From: an uncultured Clostridia bacterium
Lineage (GTDB): Bacteria; Bacillota; Clostridia; Oscillospirales; Acutalibacteraceae
Direction: 5' to 3'
Assembly: GCA_937895645.1 (NCBI GenBank)
Contig: CALBKQ010000074.1
Coordinates: 1 to 11,686, forward strand
Length of the DNA: 11,686 nt
The notes under the pieces are model-generated. The model saw nothing but the letters and a program-made list of their open reading frames with translations, searched no databases and had not been told where the DNA came from. Within the stretch, counting starts at the first letter, position 1; the number at the start of each line of letters is the position of its first letter. Of the stretch, positions 6,890 through 11,686 are shown in pieces. The position numbers and the translations under genes were made by a program.

Positions 6890-7164
6890 TGGCAAAAATT
6901 TTAACCTTCCGCACACCGGAGAAACTTCTTAAACATTTTGATGAGCATAAAGAAGCAACAAGGTGTAATACAGCAGAAGAATATTTAATTAAAGCAAATG
7001 CGGTAATACAAAACCCAAAAGCAAAAGTGAAAAACGAAACCGATGAAGGTGACAACGATAAGGTTTATTATCTTTCACAAACGGGCGAGATAGTGTTTGT
7101 GTCAGATGACGGATTTATTCGTACATACTATATTGCTGATGATGAATATTTTGAAAGGCAGTAA
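6889..7164 (+). CDS. Small protein resembling BECR-type RNase domains of CDI/polymorphic toxins
   Basis: The 91-residue protein has no signal peptide or membrane helix. From memory of the family, it follows the pattern of the small C-terminal nuclease domains of contact-dependent and polymorphic toxins (Barnase-EndoU-Colicin-RelE fold): an N-terminal KHFDEH helix (15-20), TAEEYLIKAN (28-37), a short linker rich in Asp/Asn/Lys, then strands VYYLSQTGEIVFVSDDG (59-75), IRTYYIADDEYFE (77-89). The histidines (16, 20), the DG-x-IRTY strand and the final YF are the most telling. Unlike those toxins it stands alone, with no delivery domain. Its ATG shares the A of the glpK stop codon (TAATG) with no convincing separate start signal, so it should be made by coupled translation. 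Six nt downstream begins a membrane protein. It may be an active RNase, an inactive relative or an RNA-binding protein; a database profile search was not possible. Confidence 0.8.
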   Translation: MAKILTFRTPEKLLKHFDEHKEATRCNTAEEYLIKANAVIQNPKAKVKNETDEGDNDKVYYLSQTGEIVFVSDDGFIRTYYIADDEYFERQ

Positions 7165-7170
7165 TAAATT

Positions 7171-7776
7171 ATGGATGAAAAATTAAGAGTTGATGTTCTT
7201 GAATCAACCGAAGAAAAATCTGATATATCTCATATTCCTAATTTTATGTTTGACCAGAATACCGATAGTTTTACCGAGGGTGAAACTATGAATCGCGATT
7301 ATCTTAATCGTATTTATGGTGAAAATATGGATTTTCTTAACAAGGAAGTCCGTCTTACACGAACAAAGTATTATGAAATGCGTGAAAAAGTTGAGGAAAA
7401 TTTTGCCGAGAGCATAAACTATGAACGCAAAAAAATGATTATAATTGCAATTATTTATTTAGTGCTTTTGGCTGTTTCGATATCTTCTATAGTTATTGCG
7501 TTATCTTATTTTCAGGTTTTTATAGAGGCCAACACAAAGAAATATTTCGAAAGTGTTGATGGTAACTTGTTGCGTGGTGCCTGGGGTGCTGGTGGGTTTT
7601 TCTTTGGTTTTGGCTGGATGGTTTTTACTATCAGTTCAGGGCTTTTTGGTGCTTTTGTATATAGTACAATCAAAAATGTGCGGCAATATAAAAAGAAAAG
7701 GGAAAGAGCACTTAAACTTCTTGAAGAAAACAAGTTTGAGCAAATGCTTTTAGGACTTTATGATGCAGGTAGGTGA
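7171..7776 (+). CDS. Two-helix membrane protein, paralog A
   Basis: I do not recognise the family. The 201-residue product has an acidic cytoplasmic-looking N-terminus (1-60), a charged helix (about 61-87), two membrane segments (about 89-112 and 138-165; the second is Gly/Phe-rich), and a basic amphipathic C-terminal helix KNVRQYKKKRERALKLLEEN ending in GLYDAGR. With Lys/Arg on both inner sides, both termini are predicted inside, with a short outer loop of about 25 residues. It is clearly paralogous to the next product: shared points are MDE-x-L, EEK-x-DIS, MFD-x-N, TR-x-x-Y, the EEN helix and the YDA end. The nearest purine-rich site (AAAGG near 7154) is about 13 nt from the ATG, so translation probably leans on the upstream gene, 6 nt away. 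Context suggests a functional link to the nuclease-like protein, which is inference. Confidence 0.85.
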   Translation: MDEKLRVDVLESTEEKSDISHIPNFMFDQNTDSFTEGETMNRDYLNRIYGENMDFLNKEVRLTRTKYYEMREKVEENFAESINYERKKMIIIAIIYLVLLAVSISSIVIALSYFQVFIEANTKKYFESVDGNLLRGAWGAGGFFFGFGWMVFTISSGLFGAFVYSTIKNVRQYKKKRERALKLLEENKFEQMLLGLYDAGR

Positions 7777-7782
7777 GCAATA

Positions 7783-8316
7783 ATGGATGAAGAATTGAAC
7801 AACCCAAGCGTCGAAAAAGAAGAAAAAACTGATATTTCATATCTTGCAAACAGAATGTTTGATGAGAATGTTGTTAGTGAAGAAGAAAAGCCTTTAGGTC
7901 GTGAATATTTTGATGCTATTCATCATGGAGAACTGAAACCTAATACGGACCATATTGTTATGACTCGTTCAATGTATAACAAAAGCGTTATAAAAATTGA
8001 AGAGAACACAAAAGCAGAAATTAAAGAAGCTAAAAAGTATATACCTATTTATGTAATAATTGAAATACTGCTTTTTATTTTGACTGTTGCTATAAACACA
8101 GTTTGTCATAATATTGGTATAGAACCGCTTTTAAGATTAAGTGGCGGAGTTAGTGCGGCGGCACTTATGATTTTGCCGGCATTGATATATCTTTTTACAG
8201 CTTCTACTGTTAAGAAAATAAAAAGAGCAAAAAAGGCAAGAGAAAATGCATTGGAACGTCTGGAACAAACCAAACAGGAATGCATGATGATGGGCACTTA
8301 TGATGCCTTAAAATAA
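7783..8316 (+). CDS. Two-helix membrane protein, paralog B
   Basis: The 177-residue product is a diverged duplicate of the preceding protein. Both begin MDE-x-L, carry EEK-x-DIS (13-19 here) and MFD-x-N (25-29), share MTR-x-x-Y (60-65) and an EEN helix (73-75), and end with a basic coiled-coil-like helix ARENALERLEQTKQE and G-x-YDA. Membrane segments are predicted at about 86-106 and 120-141, with both ends inside. The loop between the helices is shorter than in A and lacks A's Gly/Phe-rich run, so the outer face is the most diverged part. AGGTGAG, placed at the end of the upstream gene, gives it a good ribosome binding site 6-7 nt from ATG. The bidirectional terminator begins 16 nt after the stop, closing the operon. 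Function unknown; no enzyme motif seen. Confidence 0.85.
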   Translation: MDEELNNPSVEKEEKTDISYLANRMFDENVVSEEEKPLGREYFDAIHHGELKPNTDHIVMTRSMYNKSVIKIEENTKAEIKEAKKYIPIYVIIEILLFILTVAINTVCHNIGIEPLLRLSGGVSAAALMILPALIYLFTASTVKKIKRAKKARENALERLEQTKQECMMMGTYDALK

Positions 8317-8331
8317 CTTAATAAAACCCAA

Positions 8332-8366
8332 AAACCCCATCGCAAACTGCGATGGGGTTTCCTTTT
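8332..8366 (+). terminator. Bidirectional intrinsic terminator
   Basis: Arms 8332-8344 and 8348-8360 are a perfect 13-bp inverted repeat (AAACCCCATCGCA) around a 3-nt loop, followed by CCTTTTT on the plus strand. Read from the other strand the hairpin ends in TTT-TT-GGG-TTTT, so it can also stop transcripts of the convergent glycosylase gene at 8456. Confidence 0.95.
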
Positions 8367-8455
8367 TCACTCGCCAATGTGACGAGATATAACCTATTTG
8401 ATTTACCTAATAATACCAAACAGAGACTGAAAAGTCAAGGGGTTAAGAGATATAT

Positions 8456-9256
8456 CTAGTTTTTCTGCATTCTTCTCCAGTGGAATAAATACTGCTGGGC
8501 AATACCTTCGGTACCTTTGGTACATTTGGGTAATCCGTCAGGGTACATTTCTGCCATAATACGTTTTACCCATACATCAACAGGGAAAGCGTCAATTTTG
8601 TGAAATCCGTAAAGCAGAGTACACTCTGCAACTTTTGCACCAACGCCTTTGATTTTCTGCAGTTCTTCTCTGCCATATTCAATAGTCTCAGCATTGATTT
8701 TCTCAAAATCTATTTCACCATTTGCAACCTTTTGGGCTGCGTCAATAATGTATTTAGCACGAAAGCCCGCGCGCAAAGGGGCTAAATCTTCGACAGTGAG
8801 TTTTGAGAGCGTCAGAGCACTTGGAAAAGATTTTTTACCACTTTCACCCTCGCCAAATTCTTCGCAAAGACGCTCAATAATGCCTTTTATTCTTGGAATA
8901 TTGTTGTTTTGCGAAATAATAAATGAACAAAGTGCTTCCCAAGGTTCTTGCCTCAAAATTCTTATACCGTTATACTCTTTAACTGCTTGTTTTAAGTAAT
9001 TGTCATCGTATTCTGAAACTATTTTGGTGTAATCGTAATCAAGGTCAAAATAATCTTTCCAGATGTTATGAAAATCTTCTTCTGAGCAGTTATAAAAAAT
9101 AAGTTCGGTTTCAGTTTGTTCAATTATAATGTATTTTCCAAAAGCAACACCATGCCATTTTGAGCCGTCATTCTGCCATCGGAATGCCTGGCCACAATCA
9201 AGACAAAGACTAAGATTGAAAGTTTGGGGTAATGGAATTGTAAAGCAATTTTTCAT
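8456..9256 (-). CDS. ogg: OGG1-type 8-oxoguanine DNA glycosylase/AP lyase
   Basis: The enzyme excises oxidised guanine (8-oxoG) opposite C and can cut the strand by beta-elimination. The 266-residue protein shows the OGG N-terminal domain with LDCGQAFRW (19-27), the SQNNNIPRI helix (115-123; SxNNNIxRI in OGG1), and a helix-hairpin-helix GPD motif: LQKIKGVGAKVAECT (199-213) with Lys208 as the catalytic nucleophile and Asp227 in AFPVDVW. These Lys/Asp positions define the bifunctional OGG1 family rather than AlkA, which lacks the lysine. The frame is open from TTG at 9283, but AAAGGA lies about 8 nt before ATG 9256, and the shorter protein starts as the family does. It stands alone: convergent with the preceding operon, and with a long AT-rich gap upstream. 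Confidence 0.94.
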   Translation of the reverse strand: MKNCFTIPLPQTFNLSLCLDCGQAFRWQNDGSKWHGVAFGKYIIIEQTETELIFYNCSEEDFHNIWKDYFDLDYDYTKIVSEYDDNYLKQAVKEYNGIRILRQEPWEALCSFIISQNNNIPRIKGIIERLCEEFGEGESGKKSFPSALTLSKLTVEDLAPLRAGFRAKYIIDAAQKVANGEIDFEKINAETIEYGREELQKIKGVGAKVAECTLLYGFHKIDAFPVDVWVKRIMAEMYPDGLPKCTKGTEGIAQQYLFHWRRMQKN

Positions 9257-9299
9257 AATAAAAATCCTTTGCAAAATAGACAAAAATTTATAAAATTTC

Positions 9300-9342
9300 T
9301 ATCTAAAATCTCTAATGTTAAAATGCACAAAAATTTTAGATA
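9300..9342. repeat. 10-bp inverted repeat upstream of ogg
   Basis: TATCTAAAAT (9300-9309) is the exact reverse complement of ATTTTAGATA (9333-9342), with 23 nt between. It lies 44-86 bp ahead of the ogg start codon, where a regulator site or a leader hairpin could sit. The AT-rich composition makes chance a real alternative. Confidence 0.4.
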
Positions 9343-9483
9343 ATTTATAACAGCGGCATGTTCCATTCTGTATAAAATGTAAAGGGTTTACAACAAATTG
9401 TATTTGTCAAGAAAATAACAATCTTTTTTCAAAATTGTCGAAAAATGGAAAAATCTGCTTAAAACTATTGATTTTCGGGGGAG

Positions 9484-9526
9484 TTATAAACATTTTCAAC
9501 AGAGTTTTCAACAATTTTGTTGAAAA
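9484..9526. repeat. Cluster of degenerate DnaA-box-like 9-mers with a 22-bp palindrome
   Basis: Four 9-mers each match 7 of 9 positions of the DnaA box TTATCCACA: TTATAAACA (9484-9492), TTTTCAACA (9493-9501), TTTTCAACA (9505-9513) and TTTTCAACA on the minus strand (9518-9526). The third and fourth form a perfect 10-bp inverted repeat around two bases. The spacing is tight and includes both orientations. None is a consensus box, so the identity is uncertain; the site could serve another regulator. Confidence 0.35.
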
Positions 9527-9530
9527 GGTC

Positions 9531-9549
9531 TTTATACTATTTGTATAAA
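9531..9549. repeat. 7-bp inverted repeat TTTATAC-N5-GTATAAA
   Basis: TTTATAC (9531-9537) and GTATAAA (9543-9549) are perfectly complementary around TATTT, 5 bp downstream of the 22-bp palindrome and just before a TATAAT (9556-9561). It is placed where an operator for the plus-strand gene could lie. Confidence 0.35.
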
Positions 9550-9688
9550 CTTTCTTATAATAATTTTTGGTTAAAATCCCATATTGACAAATTTTTATGT
9601 AAAAAACTTCACAAAAAATAGTATAAAAATGACTAAAAATCCAACAATATTTGTGAATATAACTAAAACAAAGTGTGAGGATTTTTAT

Positions 9689-9952
9689 ATGGTCAAGGGA
9701 GTAAACCGACAAGTACTTGAAATTCATGAAACAGGGTGCGAATATTTTGAAAAAGCCCTATTTTTTGTTCGTCCCGAATTTTCACGAGAAAGTGAAACAA
9801 AACTGAAAAGCAAAGCACTCAACAGCATTCATAGTTCAACAGGAATACCTAAAACCCGTAAACAGAAAATCAAAAGTAAAGCATTTTTTATTGTTGAATT
9901 ATTAGCGTCAGCAGGGGCAGGAGCAGTTATCACTGCACTGATTATAAAATAA
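9689..9952 (+). CDS. Small conserved protein with C-terminal membrane helix, unknown function
   Basis: The frame is open from 9584 (TTG), but only ATG 9689 has a ribosome binding site: GTGAGGA with its core at 9677-9680, 8 nt upstream. The 87-residue product then begins MVKGVNRQVLEIHETGCEYF. The opening pattern (VNRQVLEI, then YFEKALFFVRPEFS at about 19-32) recalls a small conserved hypothetical family I have seen in Clostridia, but I cannot attach a function. A basic stretch (PKTRKQKIKSK, about 58-68) is followed by a C-terminal hydrophobic helix FFIVELLASAGAGAVITALII (about 70-86), so this is likely a tail-anchored protein with its soluble part inside the cell. Its last 11 nt overlap the end of the convergent M24 peptidase gene, with no terminator between them. 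Confidence 0.82.
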   Translation: MVKGVNRQVLEIHETGCEYFEKALFFVRPEFSRESETKLKSKALNSIHSSTGIPKTRKQKIKSKAFFIVELLASAGAGAVITALIIK

Positions 9953-11009
9953 TCAAACGTTTATCTGCGTTTGTAAGATTTTTGCACCCGTTTTCTGTTA
10001 TAAGTGCCATATCTTCAATTCTTACGCCAAATTTTTCTGGAATATAAATACCGGGCTCAACGGTAACAATGTTACCGGTTTGCAAAATGCTGTCAGAGGC
10101 AGGCGAAAGATTAGGAAATTCGTGAATTTCAACACCTACACCGTGGCCGGTTGAATGAGTGAAATATTGTCCATAGTCAGCGTTTCTGATAATACTACGG
10201 GCAAACTCGTCACCATCTTTACAAGAAACACCTGCTTTGATATTTTCAAGGCAGTTTTGTTGTGCTTTGAGCACGGTGTCATAAACATTTTTCATTTCGT
10301 CGGTTGCAAATCCCACTGCAACTGTTCTTGTCATATCGCTATGATATCCATTTATAATTGTGCCAAAGTCCATAGTAATAAAATCGCCGTTTTCAATTTT
10401 TTTATTACTTGGTACACCGTGTGGCATAGACGAGTTTTTACCGCTTACTGCGATTGTTTCAAAAGAAAGTCCCTCACCACCATGACGGAGCATATAAAAA
10501 TCAAGTTCAAGTGCAATTTCTTTCTCTGTAACGCCGACTTTTATAAAATTAAGTATATAGTTAAAAGCGTCTTCGGCAATTCTTTGAGCCTTGACAATGT
10601 TTTTAACTTCTATGTCAGTTTTAACTGAACGAAGTGTATTGATAATAGTGTCAAGCGTAGTGTCAGTTGATACAGGGATTTTCTTAAGTACACCTTTAAG
10701 TGAATTGTATGTAGAAACGGTCATTCTTGTTGACTCAACAAGTAATCTGTTACAGTTCATTTCTTTAAGGAACTCTGCAATCTGAGGGTATGTTTTGCCT
10801 AAAAGCATAACTTCACAATTTGAAATCTGTTTTTGGGCTGCTTCAATGTATCTGCCATCAGTAATAAAAACCGCGCGGTCAGGGGATATAAGCAAAAATC
10901 CGTCAGAAGACTCAAATCCTGTAAAGTATTTTCTATTTTCAGGTGAAATAATCAAGGCACAAGTACCCTGTGTTTGTTCGCTTAAATAATTTTGTAAATC
11001 TTTAATCAT
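9942..11009 (-). CDS. M24 family aminopeptidase (Xaa-Pro aminopeptidase/dipeptidase type)
   Basis: The product is a cytoplasmic two-metal peptidase of the pita-bread fold that releases N-terminal residues next to proline. The N-terminal creatinase-like domain (about 1-125) includes ALIISPENRKYFTGF. The catalytic domain has all five metal ligands: D214 (MDFG), D225 (HSDMTRT), H289 (THSTGHGVGVEIHE), E318 (VEPGIY) and E332 (RIEDM), plus His197 in MPHG. The length, 355 residues from ATG 11009, is typical for PepP/PepQ homologues. An earlier in-frame TTG at 11036 lacks a ribosome binding site, while ATG 11009 overlaps the yqeG stop by 8 nt, a sign of translational coupling; the shorter protein also starts like the family (MIKDLQNYLSE). 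The end overlaps the convergent small gene by 11 nt. Which peptides it cuts cannot be told from sequence. Confidence 0.95.
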   Translation of the reverse strand: MIKDLQNYLSEQTQGTCALIISPENRKYFTGFESSDGFLLISPDRAVFITDGRYIEAAQKQISNCEVMLLGKTYPQIAEFLKEMNCNRLLVESTRMTVSTYNSLKGVLKKIPVSTDTTLDTIINTLRSVKTDIEVKNIVKAQRIAEDAFNYILNFIKVGVTEKEIALELDFYMLRHGGEGLSFETIAVSGKNSSMPHGVPSNKKIENGDFITMDFGTIINGYHSDMTRTVAVGFATDEMKNVYDTVLKAQQNCLENIKAGVSCKDGDEFARSIIRNADYGQYFTHSTGHGVGVEIHEFPNLSPASDSILQTGNIVTVEPGIYIPEKFGVRIEDMALITENGCKNLTNADKRLIIL

Positions 11010-11520
11010 AGTAACCAAATCCGTGTAATTTTTCAAATTCTTCTATAACAGGAGCTTCTTTTGCTCTTCGTCTTTCGTAAAATTTCTTAAATCGAGTTTC
11101 GCCTTCAAGTGGCTCAACGCGGATTGCAATGGCACCGCAGTCGTTTGCTGCCATTACATCTGCAAAAAGCTGGTCACCTACCATTGCTAATTCGTGAATT
11201 TTAACATTCATCATCTGCGCTGCCTTGATAAGCTTATGTGGTTTTGGCTTTCTTGCCATACAAATATATGGAACACCTAATCTTCCTGCAACATTTTTAG
11301 GACGTCTTGGCATAGCGTTTGAAAGAATCATAACTTTAATGCCTGATTTTTGCACTTCTTCAAGCCAGTTTTCAAGACCGGAAATGCAATTCTGTTTACC
11401 ATCATTGCAGATTGTGTTGTCAATATCAAGGGCAACTGCTTTTGCTCCCATTTTATGTAAATCCTCAACCGTAATATCAAGAACACTTTTATATCTGTAT
11501 TTCGGCATAGCTGAAACCAT
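11002..11520 (-). CDS. yqeG: YqeG family HAD IIIA-type phosphatase
   Basis: This is a small haloacid-dehalogenase-type phosphatase without a known physiological substrate; in Firmicutes it usually sits among ribosome-related or housekeeping genes. HAD motifs are complete: motif I LDIDNT (31-36, nucleophile D32, acid D34), motif II LSN (66-68), motif III lysine in ARKPKP (89-94) and motif IV VGDQLFADV (114-122). The 172-residue length is usual. The frame is open to 11598, but AAGGAG with 7-nt spacing points to ATG 11520, and the longer version would read through the preceding terminator. The gap between that terminator and the start is under 30 nt, so it is probably expressed by readthrough from rpsU, with the M24 peptidase coupled behind it. 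Confidence 0.94.
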   Translation of the reverse strand: MVSAMPKYRYKSVLDITVEDLHKMGAKAVALDIDNTICNDGKQNCISGLENWLEEVQKSGIKVMILSNAMPRRPKNVAGRLGVPYICMARKPKPHKLIKAAQMMNVKIHELAMVGDQLFADVMAANDCGAIAIRVEPLEGETRFKKFYERRRAKEAPVIEEFEKLHGFGYYD

Positions 11521-11546
11521 AGTAAAACTCCTTGTGTTATATAAGT

Positions 11547-11583
11547 AAAAAAATAGTGGGCAATCCGTCAATGGACGCCCACT
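11547..11583 (-). terminator. Intrinsic terminator between rpsU and yqeG
   Basis: On the minus strand AGTGGGC (11577-11583) pairs with GCCCACT (11555-11561), with an inner TCC/GGA extension, and is followed by ATTTTTTT (11547-11554). It should end most rpsU transcripts, leaving partial readthrough into yqeG. A second perfect palindrome, GCTTTGCAAAGC (11600-11611), lies between it and the rpsU stop. Confidence 0.85.
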
Positions 11584-11617
11584 TGCGTTTTGAAACATAG
11601 CTTTGCAAAGCCCAAGC

Positions 11618-11686
11618 TTATTTGAACTTACGCTTACGAGCAGCTTCAGACTTCTTCTTTCTTTTTACAGAAGGCTTTTCGTAATG
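11618..11686 (-). CDS. rpsU: 30S ribosomal protein S21, C-terminal fragment (5' end outside window)
   Basis: The minus strand from the right edge reads 22 residues, HYEKPSVKRKKKSEAARKRK then FK and TAA. This highly basic tail, with YEKPSxKRKxKxxAARKR, is the standard end of small-subunit protein S21, a roughly 58-residue protein near the mRNA 3'-end-binding site of the 30S subunit. The gene is cut by the window, not broken. It is followed by a strong hairpin terminator and then yqeG on the same strand. Confidence 0.95.
   Translation of the reverse strand, partial: HYEKPSVKRKKKSEAARKRKFK

Larger units (their letters stand above)
9257..9688. other. 432-nt AT-rich intergenic region between ogg and the 87-residue protein gene
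   Basis: I see no credible gene here; the open frames run through repeats and lack ribosome binding sites. It must hold the divergent promoters of both flanking genes. A weak minus-strand candidate for ogg is TTGTTG (9391-9396), 16 bp, TATACA (9369-9374). A TATAAT on the plus strand at 9556-9561 and a TTGACA at 9584-9589 each lack a matching partner. Other contents are inverted repeats at 9300-9342, 9505-9526 and 9531-9549, a cluster of DnaA-box-like 9-mers at 9484-9526, and a Spo0A-box-like TTGTCGAA at 9435-9442. The length and repeat content are unusual next to the tight spacing elsewhere. Confidence 0.6.

Noticed and set aside
9584..9688. N-terminal extension of the 87-residue protein
   Set aside because: The extended frame starts at TTG in a TTGACA-like sequence with no ribosome binding site and a low-complexity Lys/Asn/Thr-rich product; ATG 9689 has a good site.
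9407..9727. 106-codon minus-strand open frame in the AT-rich gap
   Set aside because: It runs through several inverted repeats, has a low-complexity product, no ribosome binding site, and overlaps the supported start at 9689.
10155..10628. 157-codon plus-strand open frame inside the M24 peptidase gene
   Set aside because: It lies fully antisense to a well-conserved catalytic domain and its Cys/Phe/Ile-rich product is typical of a shadow frame.
11521..11598. 26-residue N-terminal extension of YqeG
   Set aside because: It would read through the rpsU terminator hairpin; AAGGAG with 7-nt spacing and family length support ATG 11520.
1..11686. CRISPR arrays, insertion sequences, prophage or tRNA genes
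   Set aside because: No evenly spaced direct repeats, transposase or integrase motifs, terminal inverted repeats with target duplications, or cloverleaf-like segments were seen on either strand.

Overview
The window looks like chromosomal DNA from an AT-rich, low-GC Gram-positive bacterium, most likely a member of the Clostridia. The evidence is the block SRP RNA - dnaX - ybaB (the same order as around B. subtilis dnaX), the rpsU and yqeG genes, an OGG1-type glycosylase of the kind known from clostridia, strong AGGAGG ribosome binding sites, and intrinsic terminators with U-runs. No species-level call is possible from the sequence alone.

Layout. (1) Positions 1-2153, minus strand: a sigma-A-type promoter drives the small SRP RNA, followed by dnaX (clamp-loader tau subunit) and the start of a YbaB/EbfC nucleoid protein that runs off the left edge. 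The outer SRP RNA helix is followed directly by six U, so it may also act as a partial terminator in front of dnaX. (2) 2261-3632, plus strand: a separate unit with its own promoter, a possible 29-codon leader ORF, a secreted protein and a membrane-anchored protein, both unrecognised, closed by a strong terminator. (3) 3643-8366, plus strand: a likely five-gene operon with a cytoplasmic GH20 beta-N-acetylhexosaminidase, glycerol kinase GlpK, a 91-residue protein that resembles the BECR-type RNase domains found at the ends of polymorphic/CDI toxins and is translationally coupled to glpK, and two tandem paralogous two-helix membrane proteins. A 13-bp hairpin that works in both directions ends it. 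(4) 8456-9256, minus strand: OGG1-like 8-oxoguanine DNA glycosylase. (5) 9257-9688: a 432-nt non-coding, very AT-rich gap with several inverted repeats, a cluster of degenerate DnaA-box-like 9-mers and a Spo0A-box-like site. (6) 9689-9952, plus strand: an 87-residue protein with a C-terminal membrane helix, whose 3' end overlaps the convergent gene. (7) 9942-11686, minus strand: rpsU (3' end only), terminator, yqeG and an M24 (Xaa-Pro) peptidase that overlaps yqeG by 8 nt.

The outer parts are housekeeping: replication, protein targeting, repair, translation. The middle is accessory. The sugar and glycerol enzymes suggest intracellular use of amino-sugar and glycerol units. The three genes after glpK do not fit that pathway. 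That trio is the most likely place for something undescribed, but its function is inference.
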